This document shows, in pieces, positions 36,361 through 48,077 of a stretch of DNA of 64,000 bases. Below the pieces are notes generated by a model. That model saw nothing but the letters and a program-made list of their open reading frames with translations, was not told the DNA's origin and did not search any database. Both the position numbers and the translations under genes were made by a program. The number at the start of each line of letters is the position of its first letter. Positions within the stretch are counted from its first letter, which is position 1. This DNA is from Arenimonas maotaiensis. Its GTDB lineage: Bacteria; Pseudomonadota; Gammaproteobacteria; Xanthomonadales; Xanthomonadaceae. Where the stretch lies: assembly GCF_014638745.1 (NCBI RefSeq), contig NZ_BMFO01000002.1, positions 62,001 through 126,000 of the forward strand. The letters run 5' to 3'.

Positions 36361-37161
36361 TCAGCCCTGCCGCTTGCGGCGGCGGGCGCTGACCATCTGA
36401 TGGTAGAAGTCGCGCAGGATCAACGCGCCGGCCAACACCAGCAACACGGTGAACACGCGCTCGGGCGCGATGCCGATGCCGAGTTTTTTCAGCAGTGGCC
36501 GCAACAGGTCGGCACCGAGCCGCTCGATCTGCGCGAAGCCGGGGGCGACGTATTTGTCGGCCAACTCGCCGGGAATGGCGCCGGCTTGGCTCGGCGCTTG
36601 CGGCCCGAACAGAATCCACAGTCCGGCTAGCACCAGCACGACGACCACGGCGCCGGCCAACAGCCCGGCTTTGCTTTTGCGTGCCGGCGCTGGCGCAGGC
36701 TCCATCGCCGGCTCGGGCATCGCGTGCGGCGCTGAAACGGCCGCCGTCGGCGTGACGCCGGCGTTTTCGGCTGTCCCGCCGTGGCCGGCCTTGAGTTGCG
36801 CCAACGCCGAGATCAATTCCTCGTTCTGGCGCTGCCGTTCGGCGCGCTCGGCGGCCATCAGCCGGCTCAGTTCCGCGCTACCGGCGTCCCGGCCGCCTTG
36901 GCGGCGGTCGGTCAGGTGTTTCTCGGGATCCTCCGGATCCACGCTTTCGAACATCCACAGGCAGACCAGCGCGATCGGAAAGCCGAGCAGGATCGCCACC
37001 ACCACCAGACGGATGGCCCAGTTCGGGATATCGAAGTACGGGAAGACCTGCGTGGCGACCTGCACCACCACCCAGCCGGCCACCACATACATCACGCCGC
37101 CGCGGTAAATCTGCCGGCGCTTGAGTTCGCTGAAGAAACTCGGCTTGACCATCGTATCCAT
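36361..37161 (-). CDS. Three-helix membrane protein with FFSELKRR-type N-terminus
   Basis: 266 residues. The first 75 residues are a conserved module: SFFSELKRRQIYRGGVMYVVAGW, helix VVVQVATQVFPYFDIP, helix LVVVAILLGFPIALVCLWMF. In other proteins this module precedes TPR or cyclase domains. Here it is followed by a charged coiled stretch (about 105-130), a Pro/Ala linker, a helix near 170-188 and one near 240-255. ATG 37161 is chosen because a promoter with its -10 at 37224-37229 precludes the longer reading from 37221. Function unknown. Confidence 0.75.
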   Translation of the reverse strand: MDTMVKPSFFSELKRRQIYRGGVMYVVAGWVVVQVATQVFPYFDIPNWAIRLVVVAILLGFPIALVCLWMFESVDPEDPEKHLTDRRQGGRDAGSAELSRLMAAERAERQRQNEELISALAQLKAGHGGTAENAGVTPTAAVSAPHAMPEPAMEPAPAPARKSKAGLLAGAVVVVLVLAGLWILFGPQAPSQAGAIPGELADKYVAPGFAQIERLGADLLRPLLKKLGIGIAPERVFTVLLVLAGALILRDFYHQMVSARRRKRQG

Positions 37162-37223
37162 CCCCCGGGAATACGGAAGCATGAGGGCACGGACGTGCGG
37201 TACCGGCTTCCTGCGGCCCATAC

Positions 37224-37252
37224 ATTAGATAGTGTGACGGATTTCACGTCAA
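37224..37252 (-). promoter_or_regulatory. Promoter with embedded CRP/Clp-type palindrome
   Basis: On the minus strand TTGACG (37247-37252) and TCTAAT (37224-37229) are separated by 17 bases. The element TGTGA-N6-TCACG (37233-37248 on the plus strand) fills the space between the boxes and touches the -35. This is nine of ten matches to the CRP/Clp consensus TGTGA-N6-TCACA. Binding there would block RNA polymerase. Confidence 0.7.
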
Positions 37253-37272
37253 GCCGTGGCGCCGCTTTTGCG

Positions 37273-38313
37273 TCAGCCGTTCAGTGCCTCAAGGCCCAAA
37301 GCCGCCAACAGATCGACCATCCGGCCGGCCTGTTCGGCCTGCGCGCTGGAGGCGTTGCCCTGCTCGACGCGCTTGGCCACGCCCTGCGCGATGGCGGCCA
37401 GGCGGAAGAAGCTGAAGGCCAGCACGAACGGCCAGTCCTCCGGCGGCGCGCGGCCGCTGAGCTCGCCGTAGCGCGCCAACAGCGCCGGCTCGTCGGGAAT
37501 GCCGAGTGCGGTGCGGTCGACGCCGGCCAGACCCGGCAGGGCCGGATTGCGCGGCAGACGCAACGCCATGCAGAAATAGCCGAGGTCGGCGAGCGGATGC
37601 CCGAGCGTGGACAGTTCCCAATCCACCACCGCCAGCACCCGGGAAAGATCCGGCGCGAACAGCAGGTTATCGATGCGGAAATCGCCGTGCACCAGGGCGC
37701 TGACGCCGTCATCGACCGGGCAGCGCTGCGGCAGCCGCGCGATCAGCGCGTCCATGGCCGGAATCGCACGGGTTTCCGAGGCCCGGTATTGCTCGCTCCA
37801 GCGCGCGGTCTGGCGCGCGAAATAATTGCCGGGCTTGCCGAAATCGGCCAAGCCGACCGCTTCGGGATCGACGGCATGGATGGCGGCCAAGGTCCGCAGC
37901 GCGGCGTCGTAGGCCGCCGTGCGCTCGGCCGGCGTGCGTTCCGGCAGGGCCGGATCCCAGTTCACGATGCCGTCCACGTACGCCATCACATAGAACATCG
38001 AGCCGATGACGGATTCGTCCGCGCACAGATGCAGGGGTTCGGCCACCGGCACGCTGCCGCCATGCAGCGCCTGCAGCACGCGGAATTCGCGGTCCACCGC
38101 ATGTGCCGAACCGAGCAGCTTGCCGGGCGGCTTACGGCGCAGCACGTAGTCGCCGCTGGCGGCTTGCAGACGGTAGGTGGGATTGCTCTGGCCGCCTTTG
38201 AATTTGCGCGAGACCAGCGGGCCGCGGAAGCCGGACAGATGACGCGACAGGTAATCGGCCAAGGCCTCGTCGGGCAGTTCGAACACCGTCATCGGACCGG
38301 TCGCGGCGCTCAT
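37273..38313 (-). CDS. APH-like phosphotransferase (ACAD10/11-type kinase)
   Basis: 346 residues. Aminoglycoside phosphotransferase fold: [11 protein letters not shown] (nucleotide loop), [12 protein letters not shown], the catalytic [12 protein letters not shown] near residue 205 and the metal-binding [19 protein letters not shown]. This subtype is fused to or paired with acyl-CoA dehydrogenases (as in ACAD10/ACAD11, which phosphorylate 4-hydroxyacyl-CoA), not drug resistance. The start overlaps the dehydrogenase stop as ATGA, in agreement. Confidence 0.9.
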   Translation of the reverse strand: MSAATGPMTVFELPDEALADYLSRHLSGFRGPLVSRKFKGGQSNPTYRLQAASGDYVLRRKPPGKLLGSAHAVDREFRVLQALHGGSVPVAEPLHLCADESVIGSMFYVMAYVDGIVNWDPALPERTPAERTAAYDAALRTLAAIHAVDPEAVGLADFGKPGNYFARQTARWSEQYRASETRAIPAMDALIARLPQRCPVDDGVSALVHGDFRIDNLLFAPDLSRVLAVVDWELSTLGHPLADLGYFCMALRLPRNPALPGLAGVDRTALGIPDEPALLARYGELSGRAPPEDWPFVLAFSFFRLAAIAQGVAKRVEQGNASSAQAEQAGRMVDLLAALGLEALNG

Positions 38314-39488
38314 TTCAGCATACCGCGCGCCAGCGCGGCGATATGCACTTCGTCCGGGCCGTCGGCCAGACGCAGACAGCGCGCGCCGGCCCAGGCCGGC
38401 GCCAGGAACGGATCTTGCAGGCCTTCGGCGCCGTACAGCTGCACCGCGCGGTCGATCACCGCCAGCGCCATGCGCGGCGCCACAATCTTGATCATGCCGA
38501 TTTCGTCCTTGGCGCCCTTGTTGCCGAGCGCGTCGAGTTTGGCGGCGGCGTCCAACGTCAGCAGCCGCGCCTGTTCGATCTCGCAGCGCGACAGCGCGAC
38601 CATCTCCTGCGCCATGCCCTGCGCCGCCAAGGGTTTGCCGAACGCGACGCGGGTCTTGGCGCGCTCGACCATCAGCTCCAGCGCGCGCTGCGCCAAGCCG
38701 ATCAGCCGCATGCAATGGTGGATGCGGCCCGGCCCGAGCCGGGCCTGCGCCAGCGCGAAGCCGGCGCCTTCAGCGCCGATGCGGTTGGCGGCCGGCACGC
38801 GCACGCCGTCGAACGCCAACTCCATGTGGCCGCCGGGCGCGTCGTCGAAACCGAAGGCCTGCAGCGCGCGCGTCACGCGCACGCCGGGCGTGTCCATCGG
38901 CACCAGCACCATCGAATGCCGGGCGTGCCGCTCGGCGCCGGGGTCGGTGACGCCCATCACGATCAGGATCCGGCAACGCGGGTCGCCGGCGCCGGTGATC
39001 CACCACTTGCGTCCGTCGAGCACATAGTCGTCGCCGTCACGCGCGATGCGCAGCGCGATGTTGGTCGCGTCCGAGGACGCCACCTCCGGTTCGGTCATCG
39101 CGAACGCGGAGCGGATCTCGCCGCGCAGCAGCGGTTCCAGCCAGCGCGCTTTCTGCGCGTCATCGCCGAAGTGCGCCAGCAGTTCCATGTTGCCGGTGTC
39201 GGGCGCATTGCAGTTGAATACCTCCGGCGCCCACAGCACGCGGCCCATCTGCTCGGCCAGCGGCGCATACGCGCGGTTGGTCAGCCCGGTACCGTGTTTC
39301 GCATCGGGCAGGAACAGGTTCCACAGCCCGGCCGCACGGGCTTCGGCTTTCAGCCGTTCGATGGCCGGGCACGGCGTCCAGCGCGTGGCCGGATCGGCTT
39401 GCCAGGCGGCGACCTCGGCTTCGGCCGGCAATACCCGCTCGCGCATGAACGCGGTCAGCGCCTGCAGCAACGCGTCGGCCGCGCTCAT
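38310..39488 (-). CDS. Acyl-CoA dehydrogenase, ACAD10/11-like
   Basis: 392 residues, FAD-dependent. Motifs: [16 protein letters not shown] (flavin and substrate contacts), [39 protein letters not shown], and the C-terminal [12 protein letters not shown] segment followed by [14 protein letters not shown]. Coupled to the APH-like kinase downstream, so the pair probably catabolises hydroxy-acids by phosphorylation, elimination and beta-oxidation, as known for ACAD10/11. The start also overlaps the stop of the small exported protein upstream (ATGA). Confidence 0.92.
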   Translation of the reverse strand: MSAADALLQALTAFMRERVLPAEAEVAAWQADPATRWTPCPAIERLKAEARAAGLWNLFLPDAKHGTGLTNRAYAPLAEQMGRVLWAPEVFNCNAPDTGNMELLAHFGDDAQKARWLEPLLRGEIRSAFAMTEPEVASSDATNIALRIARDGDDYVLDGRKWWITGAGDPRCRILIVMGVTDPGAERHARHSMVLVPMDTPGVRVTRALQAFGFDDAPGGHMELAFDGVRVPAANRIGAEGAGFALAQARLGPGRIHHCMRLIGLAQRALELMVERAKTRVAFGKPLAAQGMAQEMVALSRCEIEQARLLTLDAAAKLDALGNKGAKDEIGMIKIVAPRMALAVIDRAVQLYGAEGLQDPFLAPAWAGARCLRLADGPDEVHIAALARGMLK

Positions 39489-39784
39489 TCGTCGTAGTCC
39501 ACCGGGCAGGTGGCCGAATCGAACGCCAGCGGATCGGCGGGGCCGACCCAGCCGGTCGGCTTCGGCGAGGTCTCGCGTACGAAACGGGCGATGCAGTCGC
39601 GTCCGAAGCGCACCGTGTAGGTGTCGAGGTCGATGGCGTTCAATCCGGCCTCGACCCGCGGGTGCGTCTGGATGAATTCGAGCATGACCTCGAGGTCGCG
39701 CCGGTTCTGGTACTGCGGCGGCAAGGCCGCGGAGGCCGGTAGCGTGGCCAGCAGCAGGCCGGCGGTCAGGGCGGTTTTCAGCAT
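39485..39784 (-). CDS. Small exported protein, unknown function
   Basis: 99 residues. Sec signal peptide 1-19 ([18 protein letters not shown]). The mature part has two cysteines (RDCIARF and SATCPVDY), a possible disulfide, and an acidic end. ATG 39784 is chosen because it directly precedes a clean signal peptide; an upstream start would add nine residues. It overlaps the acyl-CoA dehydrogenase start by four bases, so it is translated with the lipid genes. No family recognised. Confidence 0.75.
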   Translation of the reverse strand: MLKTALTAGLLLATLPASAALPPQYQNRRDLEVMLEFIQTHPRVEAGLNAIDLDTYTVRFGRDCIARFVRETSPKPTGWVGPADPLAFDSATCPVDYDE

Positions 39785-39855
39785 CAGGCGGCTCCGGTGG
39801 CAAAGCACCACTATAGAGCCAATCGCGGCCGCCGGCCAAGCCGCGGCGCCGTCGC

Positions 39856-40395
39856 TCAGCGGCGGAGCGCCTCCAGCAACGCCTGCCAGTGCGCCGCGCC
39901 CAGCGTGCGCGCCTTGGCGATGTTGTTCTCCGGAATCGCATCCACGTCCGGATAGGCGTCGATCGCCGCGCTCAAGCTATCCTCGCGCAGCAGGTGCCAC
40001 ATCGGGTAAGGGCTTCGGTTGGTGTAGTTGGCGGCGTCATCCGAGTCGGCATCCGCGAAGCGGTACTCGGGATGGAAGCTGGCCACTTGATACACGCCTT
40101 CATAGCCGTGTTCGGCCAACAGGTCTTCGGCCATCGCCGTCAGGTCGAGGTAATCCTCGAAGTCGTCGGCGCCGGCCGCCAGGATGAGCAGCGCGGTCTC
40201 GGTGCCGGCATCGGCGTCGAGGTGCCGGCATTCGGCCAGCAGGGCGGCGAGCAGGGTTTCGGCATCGCCTTCGGCCACGGCATAACGCACGGCCTTGCGG
40301 CGCAGCTCGCGTTTGGCGAACGGGCAGAAGTTGTGGCCGACCACCACGGTTTCGATCCAGTCCGCGGTGGCCGCGGTCAGGGCATCGCGGTTCAT
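39856..40395 (-). CDS. DUF1415 family protein
   Basis: 179 residues. Typical DUF1415 opening [21 protein letters not shown], then [16 protein letters not shown] and [15 protein letters not shown]. Function unknown; the conserved Cys-Pro-Phe near residue 24 is a family feature. The start overlaps the stop of the GGDEF gene (ATGA), so both are expressed together from the promoter at 41637-41665. Confidence 0.93.
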   Translation of the reverse strand: MNRDALTAATADWIETVVVGHNFCPFAKRELRRKAVRYAVAEGDAETLLAALLAECRHLDADAGTETALLILAAGADDFEDYLDLTAMAEDLLAEHGYEGVYQVASFHPEYRFADADSDDAANYTNRSPYPMWHLLREDSLSAAIDAYPDVDAIPENNIAKARTLGAAHWQALLEALRR

Positions 40396-41558
40396 GCGTC
40401 TTCCAGGCAGACGCGGTTGCGTCCGCTGGCCTTGGCGCGTTTCAGGGCGGCGGCCGCGCGCTCGAAGACGTCGGCCAGGTCCAGGTCGCTGTGCTTGGCG
40501 ACCGCCACGCCGATGCTGACCGACAGCGTGACCGGATTGCCCCCGGCCGTGAACGGCATCGCGTTCACGGCGTTACGCAGGCGTTCGGCCGCCGTGCGCG
40601 CACCGTCCAGGCAGGTCTGCGGCGTCATCACCAGGAACTCGCCGCCGCCGGTGCGCGCGACCAGGTCGATTTCGCGCGCGGTGTAGCGCAGGCGCTGCGC
40701 CAGCTCCGACAGCATGCGGTCGCCGGTGCTGCGGCCATGGCGTTGGTTTAGGTCGCCGAAGTGGTCGATGTCGACACGCAGCAGGCCGAACTCCGCGCCG
40801 CCGCGCTGCAGCCGTTGCCATTCGACCGGCAGCAGGCAGTCGATGCGGCGGCGGTTGGCCAGTCCGGTCAGCTCATCCTGATGCGACTCCTCGCGTATCC
40901 GGCAGACCAGACGGTAGACCAGCAGTGCGAACAGGCTGAGGTTGAACGCCGCGGCGCCGGCGATATCGGCGATGGCGGGCGCCAGGCCGACGACAGCGGC
41001 TTCGGCCGGCCAGGCCACAGCCGATGCCTGCGCGGCCAACAGGCCCACGAACAGGACGGCGAACAACAAGGGCACCGCGGCCAACAGGGCCGCCACCGGA
41101 TGTTCGTAGGTCGACCGCAGTTCGCGCCAGAGCATCAGGCCGGCGCGCGCCAGCACCCACGTCGCCGCCGCGTACAGCAACGCGTTGCGCCAACGGTCGC
41201 TCATGGCTTCCGGCCCGAGGACGGCCAAGGCGATGCCCGCCCCCAACAGGATCGCCAGATGTTCGCGATCGGCCGGCGGCAGGCGCAGAAAGCGTTCCAT
41301 GCCGCGCCGCAAGGCCACGAAAGCGGCCAACAGCAACAGGTCGCTGCCGACGTCCGGCAGCCAGGCGCGCGTTTCGCCGCGCAGGGCGATGGCGCACACC
41401 GCGCCGGTACATAAGGCCATGGCGGCGCCCCAGTGTCCGGTGGCCGGCCGTTCCTCGCGTGCGAAAGCCGCGCACAGCCACCATCCGGCGGCATACAGGG
41501 CGAACTGTACGGCCACCAGCCAAGCCAGCGTCGGCTGTTCGTAAGACAAAGGAATCAT
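40392..41558 (-). CDS. Membrane GGDEF-domain protein with GGGEF signature
   Basis: 388 residues. About seven membrane helices fill residues 10-215, followed by a GGDEF domain (DELTGLANRRRIDCLLP, LLRVDIDHFGDLNQRHGRSTGDRML). The signature loop reads Gly304-Gly305-Gly306-Glu307-Phe308, so the residue that is Asp or Glu in active diguanylate cyclases is Gly. In the nucleotide-binding helix the usual ND..GH is NQ..GR. SIGVAVA later is intact. Activity is thus doubtful; it could be a c-di-GMP or GTP sensor. The helical part has no named family that I recognise. Confidence 0.88.
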   Translation of the reverse strand: MIPLSYEQPTLAWLVAVQFALYAAGWWLCAAFAREERPATGHWGAAMALCTGAVCAIALRGETRAWLPDVGSDLLLLAAFVALRRGMERFLRLPPADREHLAILLGAGIALAVLGPEAMSDRWRNALLYAAATWVLARAGLMLWRELRSTYEHPVAALLAAVPLLFAVLFVGLLAAQASAVAWPAEAAVVGLAPAIADIAGAAAFNLSLFALLVYRLVCRIREESHQDELTGLANRRRIDCLLPVEWQRLQRGGAEFGLLRVDIDHFGDLNQRHGRSTGDRMLSELAQRLRYTAREIDLVARTGGGEFLVMTPQTCLDGARTAAERLRNAVNAMPFTAGGNPVTLSVSIGVAVAKHSDLDLADVFERAAAALKRAKASGRNRVCLEDA

Positions 41559-41601
41559 GCGGTCGGACGGATCACGCGGCGAGCCTCGGGGCGGTCGATT
41601 C

Positions 41602-41617
41602 TGTGAACCAATTCACA
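41602..41617. promoter_or_regulatory. CRP/Clp-type operator, perfect TGTGA-N6-TCACA
   Basis: TGTGAACCAATTCACA matches the ten conserved bases of the CRP consensus. It lies 19 bases past the -10 of the promoter for the GGDEF-DUF1415 operon, at about +14 to +29, a position for repression. In xanthomonads the CRP homologue Clp binds this consensus and is inhibited by c-di-GMP; assignment to Clp is inference. Confidence 0.75.
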
Positions 41618-41636
41618 CTTGAATGGTTGTGTCCCT

Positions 41637-41665
41637 ATTAAACGCTCCGAATACGCCCGGGTCAA
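41637..41665 (-). promoter_or_regulatory. Sigma-70-type promoter of the GGDEF-DUF1415 operon
   Basis: On the minus strand TTGACC (41660-41665), 17 bases, TTTAAT (41637-41642). The leader to the ATG at 41558 is about 70 bases and contains the CRP-type palindrome. The rest of 41559-41713 holds nothing else recognised. Confidence 0.75.
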
Positions 41666-41713
41666 TAAGAAAAAGTCTTGGTTTTCCGACTAACCGATTG
41701 TTTCTTATGGCGT

Positions 41714-42052
41714 TCAGCGGACATCGCGCAGTTGCCAGTGCGCGCCGGCCAGTAGCCGCATCCGGTGCTTGAACGCGCTGCCGTTGATGCGGGTGTCGGC
41801 GACCAGTTCGATGGCGAGGTCTTTCTGCGCGCCGCTGACCGTGGCCGCGGCATCGACCGCCAACAGGGCCGGATCGACGTGTTCGGCGGCATCCTCATCG
41901 AGCGTCGCCAACCAAGCCTGGCTGTAGGCGCGGTCGGCCAAGGCATACCGAAGCTGTTCGGCCAAGGCTTCCGCGCCGTGTGCGGAAAAGCTTAGCGCGG
42001 CCAGTTCGCCGCGCGCGCGTTCGGGATCGGGCAGGGTGATGTAGAACTTCAT
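41714..42052 (-). CDS. Small cytoplasmic protein, unknown function
   Basis: 112 residues, no signal peptide or membrane segment. It starts MKFYITLPDPERARGELAAL and has an acidic middle. Only the part downstream of 42052 is called; the frame stays open into the amidohydrolase gene upstream, but a terminator at 42063-42093 separates them and codon use changes there. No family recognised; other short MKFYI proteins exist in relatives as hypotheticals. Confidence 0.7.
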   Translation of the reverse strand: MKFYITLPDPERARGELAALSFSAHGAEALAEQLRYALADRAYSQAWLATLDEDAAEHVDPALLAVDAAATVSGAQKDLAIELVADTRINGSAFKHRMRLLAGAHWQLRDVR

Positions 42053-42062
42053 CGCGGCCTCC

Positions 42063-42093
42063 AAAAAGGAAAGCGCCGTTGCCGGCGCCTTCC
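42063..42093 (-). terminator. Intrinsic terminator of the amidohydrolase operon
   Basis: On the minus strand GGAA-GCGCCG pairs with CGGCGC-TTCC (one mismatch), loop GCAA, followed by TTTTT. It lies 25 bases after the stop of the amidohydrolase at 42118. Confidence 0.88.
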
Positions 42094-42117
42094 AGTGTAG
42101 CAAACCGCGGTCCGGGC

Positions 42118-45318
<3,201 letters not shown>

Positions 45319-45328
45319 CGGGGTTCCT

Positions 45329-46582
45329 TCAGGGTTGGTAGGCGCGCGGCAGGTCGCCGGCGGGCGCCAGGTAGCGGTCGCGGAGTCGGGTCTGGCGCGA
45401 GACCAGCGGCGTGGCCTTGCCGGCCAGCCACATGGCTTCGGCGGTCGAGCTCACCTCCAGCGGGTCGCCGGTCCACAGCACCAGGTCGGCGGTCTTGCCG
45501 ACTTCGATGCTGCCGACGCGGTCGGACACGCCCAGGGCGCGTGCCGGCACCGAGGTCAGGCCGGCCAGACCGGCTTCCCACGGCAGGCCGTTGGCCACCG
45601 CGTTGCCGGCGATCTGGCGCAGCTTGCGGGCGCTGTGCGAGGCGTCGTTGCCGTTGATGAAGCTGACCGCCACGCCGGCGCGGTGCAGGCGCGCGGCGTT
45701 CTCTTCGCTGGCGGCGATCTGCTCGAAGCTGGCCGGCAGGTTGTCCAGCGCGTCGAGGAACACCGGCACCTTGGCGGCGGCCAGTTCGTCGGCCAGCAGC
45801 CAGGCTTCGCTACCGCCGACGATGGCGATGCGGATGCCGGCCTTGCGCGCCATGCGCAGGGATTCGCGGATGTCGGCTTCGCGGTTCACGAACACCAGGA
45901 ACCGGCTGTTCAGCGCCGCGGAGTTCAGCGCGTTGCGGCCGGCGGCGGTCAGCAGGCGCTCGTCGCCCGGCACCGGCAGCTTGGCTTCGGCGAAGGCCTG
46001 CTCCAGCAGCATGAACTGCGCGGCGCGGGTGGCGCCGCTCTGGCGCAGCTTGCCGCTGCCGATGCTGATGAACGGCGTCCGGCGCAGCGGCTCATGGCCG
46101 CCGTCCAGGCGCATCACGCCGCCCTGGCCCGGCAGCAGGCTGCCGTTGGTGGCCACGGCGCTGAAGCTCATGCCGCCCACGCGCGCGACCGGAATCAGGG
46201 TCGAGCGCGGATTGAAGGCGCGGGTAGCGTCGAACTCGGGGCGCAGCGTTTCGATCAGGCCCGAATCGCCGGTCTTCAGCTCCAGGTTGGCGTCCACGGT
46301 GGTGTCTTCGGCGCTGATCTCCTCCAGGCCGATGTCGTTGACGCCGGCGAACAGGCCCGGCGTCAGCGGCTTGCCGCCGGCGTCGAAGCTGGCGGTGCCG
46401 GCCGGCGCCGTCAGGTTGCGGCCGACGGCGGCGATCTTGCCGTTCTGCACCAGCACGTCGGCGCCCTTCAGCGTGCCCTGCGCGGCCGCGGTGTGTACGG
46501 TGGCGTTGCGGATCAGCAGGTTCTGCGCGTGGGCGGAGAAGGCGACGGCCATCAGGCCGAGGAATGCGATGCGGCGGTTCAT
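45329..46582 (-). CDS. Secreted amidohydrolase-fold protein lacking the metal motif
   Basis: 417 residues, signal peptide 1-19. It has the composite amidohydrolase fold (ATVHTAAAQGTLKGADVLVQNGKIAAVG at the start, VGSIEVGKTADLVLWTGDPLE at the end). Where the family has PG.vD.H.H, this protein reads LTPGLFAGVNDIGLEEIS: both histidines of HxH are gone. Later histidine ligands are also not evident. It is therefore likely to be a non-catalytic partner of its neighbours. It overlaps the upstream gene by four bases and lies 10 bases from the downstream one. Confidence 0.87.
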   Translation of the reverse strand: MNRRIAFLGLMAVAFSAHAQNLLIRNATVHTAAAQGTLKGADVLVQNGKIAAVGRNLTAPAGTASFDAGGKPLTPGLFAGVNDIGLEEISAEDTTVDANLELKTGDSGLIETLRPEFDATRAFNPRSTLIPVARVGGMSFSAVATNGSLLPGQGGVMRLDGGHEPLRRTPFISIGSGKLRQSGATRAAQFMLLEQAFAEAKLPVPGDERLLTAAGRNALNSAALNSRFLVFVNREADIRESLRMARKAGIRIAIVGGSEAWLLADELAAAKVPVFLDALDNLPASFEQIAASEENAARLHRAGVAVSFINGNDASHSARKLRQIAGNAVANGLPWEAGLAGLTSVPARALGVSDRVGSIEVGKTADLVLWTGDPLEVSSTAEAMWLAGKATPLVSRQTRLRDRYLAPAGDLPRAYQP

Positions 46583-47952
46583 GGTTGGGCCTCCTGTCCG
46601 ATGATGAAGTCCGCTTTCGGCTGCCGCGCGCGGTCGTCGCGGTCGAACAGCAGGGCGCCGTCGATGTAGACCTTCTCGGCCTTGGCGTAGGTCGAGAACG
46701 GATTGCCGCTCCAGACCACCACATCGGCCATCTTGCCCGGCGCCAGGGTGCCGGTCCTGTCTTCGATGCGCAGCGATTTCGCGGCGTTGTAGGTCAGCCA
46801 GCGGATCGCGTGTTCGGGCGCGATCTCGATGCCGGCGCGCTTGGCGGCGGCCATGGCCTTGGCGGCTTCCTGGTTCAGGCGCTGGATGCCTTCCGAGGAA
46901 TCCGAATGCACGATGGCGCAGCCGCCCGGCGCGCGGTCGACGATGGCGATGTTCTCCTCGATGCCGTCGAAGGCCTCGAGCTTGAAGCCCCACCAGTCGG
47001 CCCACAGCGAGCCGCAGATGTTCTCGCGCGCCAGCACCTCGGCCAGCTTGTAGGCCTCCACGGCATGATGGAAGGAGCCGATCTTGAAGCCGAACTCGCG
47101 TGACAGGTCGATCATCTGGGCCATCTCGTCGGCGCGGTAGCAGTGGATGTTGACGGTGATATCGCCGCTGAGCACGCCGGCCAGGGTTTCGTTCTGCAGG
47201 TCGCGGCGCGGGGCGTCGCCTTTGCCGGCGCGGTAGGCGTCCATCTGCTTGCGGTAGCCCTCGGCGGCGATGAAGGCTTCGCGGTAACCGGCCATGTTAC
47301 CCATGCGGGTGGCCGGGCCGCGGTTGCTGTAGACCCGTTTCGGGTTCTCGCCGCAGGCCATCTTGACGCCGTAGGGCGCTTCGGGGAATTTCATGCCCTG
47401 CACGCTGACCGAGGGTACGTTCTTCAGGATCACGCTGCGGCCGCCGATCAGGTTGGCCGAGCCGGGCAGGATCTGCAGGCTGGTCACGCCGCCGGCCATG
47501 GCTTTCGAGAAGCCGGCGTCCTGCGGCCAGACCGAGTGTTCGGCCCAGACTTCGGCGGTGTTCGGGTTGGTCATCTCGTTGCCGTCGCCGGTGGAAGCGA
47601 TGCCCGGGCTCGGATACACGCCCAGGTGCGAGTGGGTGTCGATGATGCCGGGGGTGACCCATTTGCCGCGCGCGTCCAGCACGCGGGCGTCGGCCGGCGC
47701 TTCCAGGTTCGGGCCGACGGCCACGATCTTGCCGTCGCGCATCAGCACGTCGGCGCCGTCGAGGCGCTCGCCGGTGCCGGTCAGCACGGTGGCGCCGCGC
47801 AGCAGCACAGGACCGTACGGGACGGGCTTGTAGGTGCTGGCATAGGTTTCCGGCGCGGCCGGCGGCGGGGCGGGGTTGCGGTCTTTTTTGGCCTGCAACG
47901 GGGCGCTGGCCAAGGCGGCGGCGAGGGCCAGGTAAAGCGGTATGTGTCTCAT
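46579..47952 (-). CDS. Secreted metal-dependent amidohydrolase
   Basis: 457 residues, signal peptide 1-21. Amidohydrolase fold with an intact HxH: TPGIIDTHSHLGVYPSPG near residue 105. Further probable ligands are in HCYRADEM, GSFHHAVEAYK and CAIVHSDSSEGIQRL. Closing motif GTLAPGKMADVVVWSGNPF. The ATG at 47952 has GGAGG upstream; a longer frame to 48003 is not expected to be translated. First gene of a three-gene secreted amidohydrolase operon, all coupled or within 10 bases. Confidence 0.92.
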   Translation of the reverse strand: MRHIPLYLALAAALASAPLQAKKDRNPAPPPAAPETYASTYKPVPYGPVLLRGATVLTGTGERLDGADVLMRDGKIVAVGPNLEAPADARVLDARGKWVTPGIIDTHSHLGVYPSPGIASTGDGNEMTNPNTAEVWAEHSVWPQDAGFSKAMAGGVTSLQILPGSANLIGGRSVILKNVPSVSVQGMKFPEAPYGVKMACGENPKRVYSNRGPATRMGNMAGYREAFIAAEGYRKQMDAYRAGKGDAPRRDLQNETLAGVLSGDITVNIHCYRADEMAQMIDLSREFGFKIGSFHHAVEAYKLAEVLARENICGSLWADWWGFKLEAFDGIEENIAIVDRAPGGCAIVHSDSSEGIQRLNQEAAKAMAAAKRAGIEIAPEHAIRWLTYNAAKSLRIEDRTGTLAPGKMADVVVWSGNPFSTYAKAEKVYIDGALLFDRDDRARQPKADFIIGQEAQP

Positions 47953-48077
47953 GGGTTCCTCCGGTGGAACCGATACCCTATAGCAGAAGTCCGGCGCTGC
48001 CAATACCGGAGCGGATCCGGCCGCACATTTCGCCGCAATCGACGACGCATGTCACAATATGCGGAAAGGAGACCTGC

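Noticed and set aside
37273-38313. Aminoglycoside resistance gene
   Set aside because: The APH fold is there, but the subtype and the coupled acyl-CoA dehydrogenase point to ACAD10/11-like metabolism.
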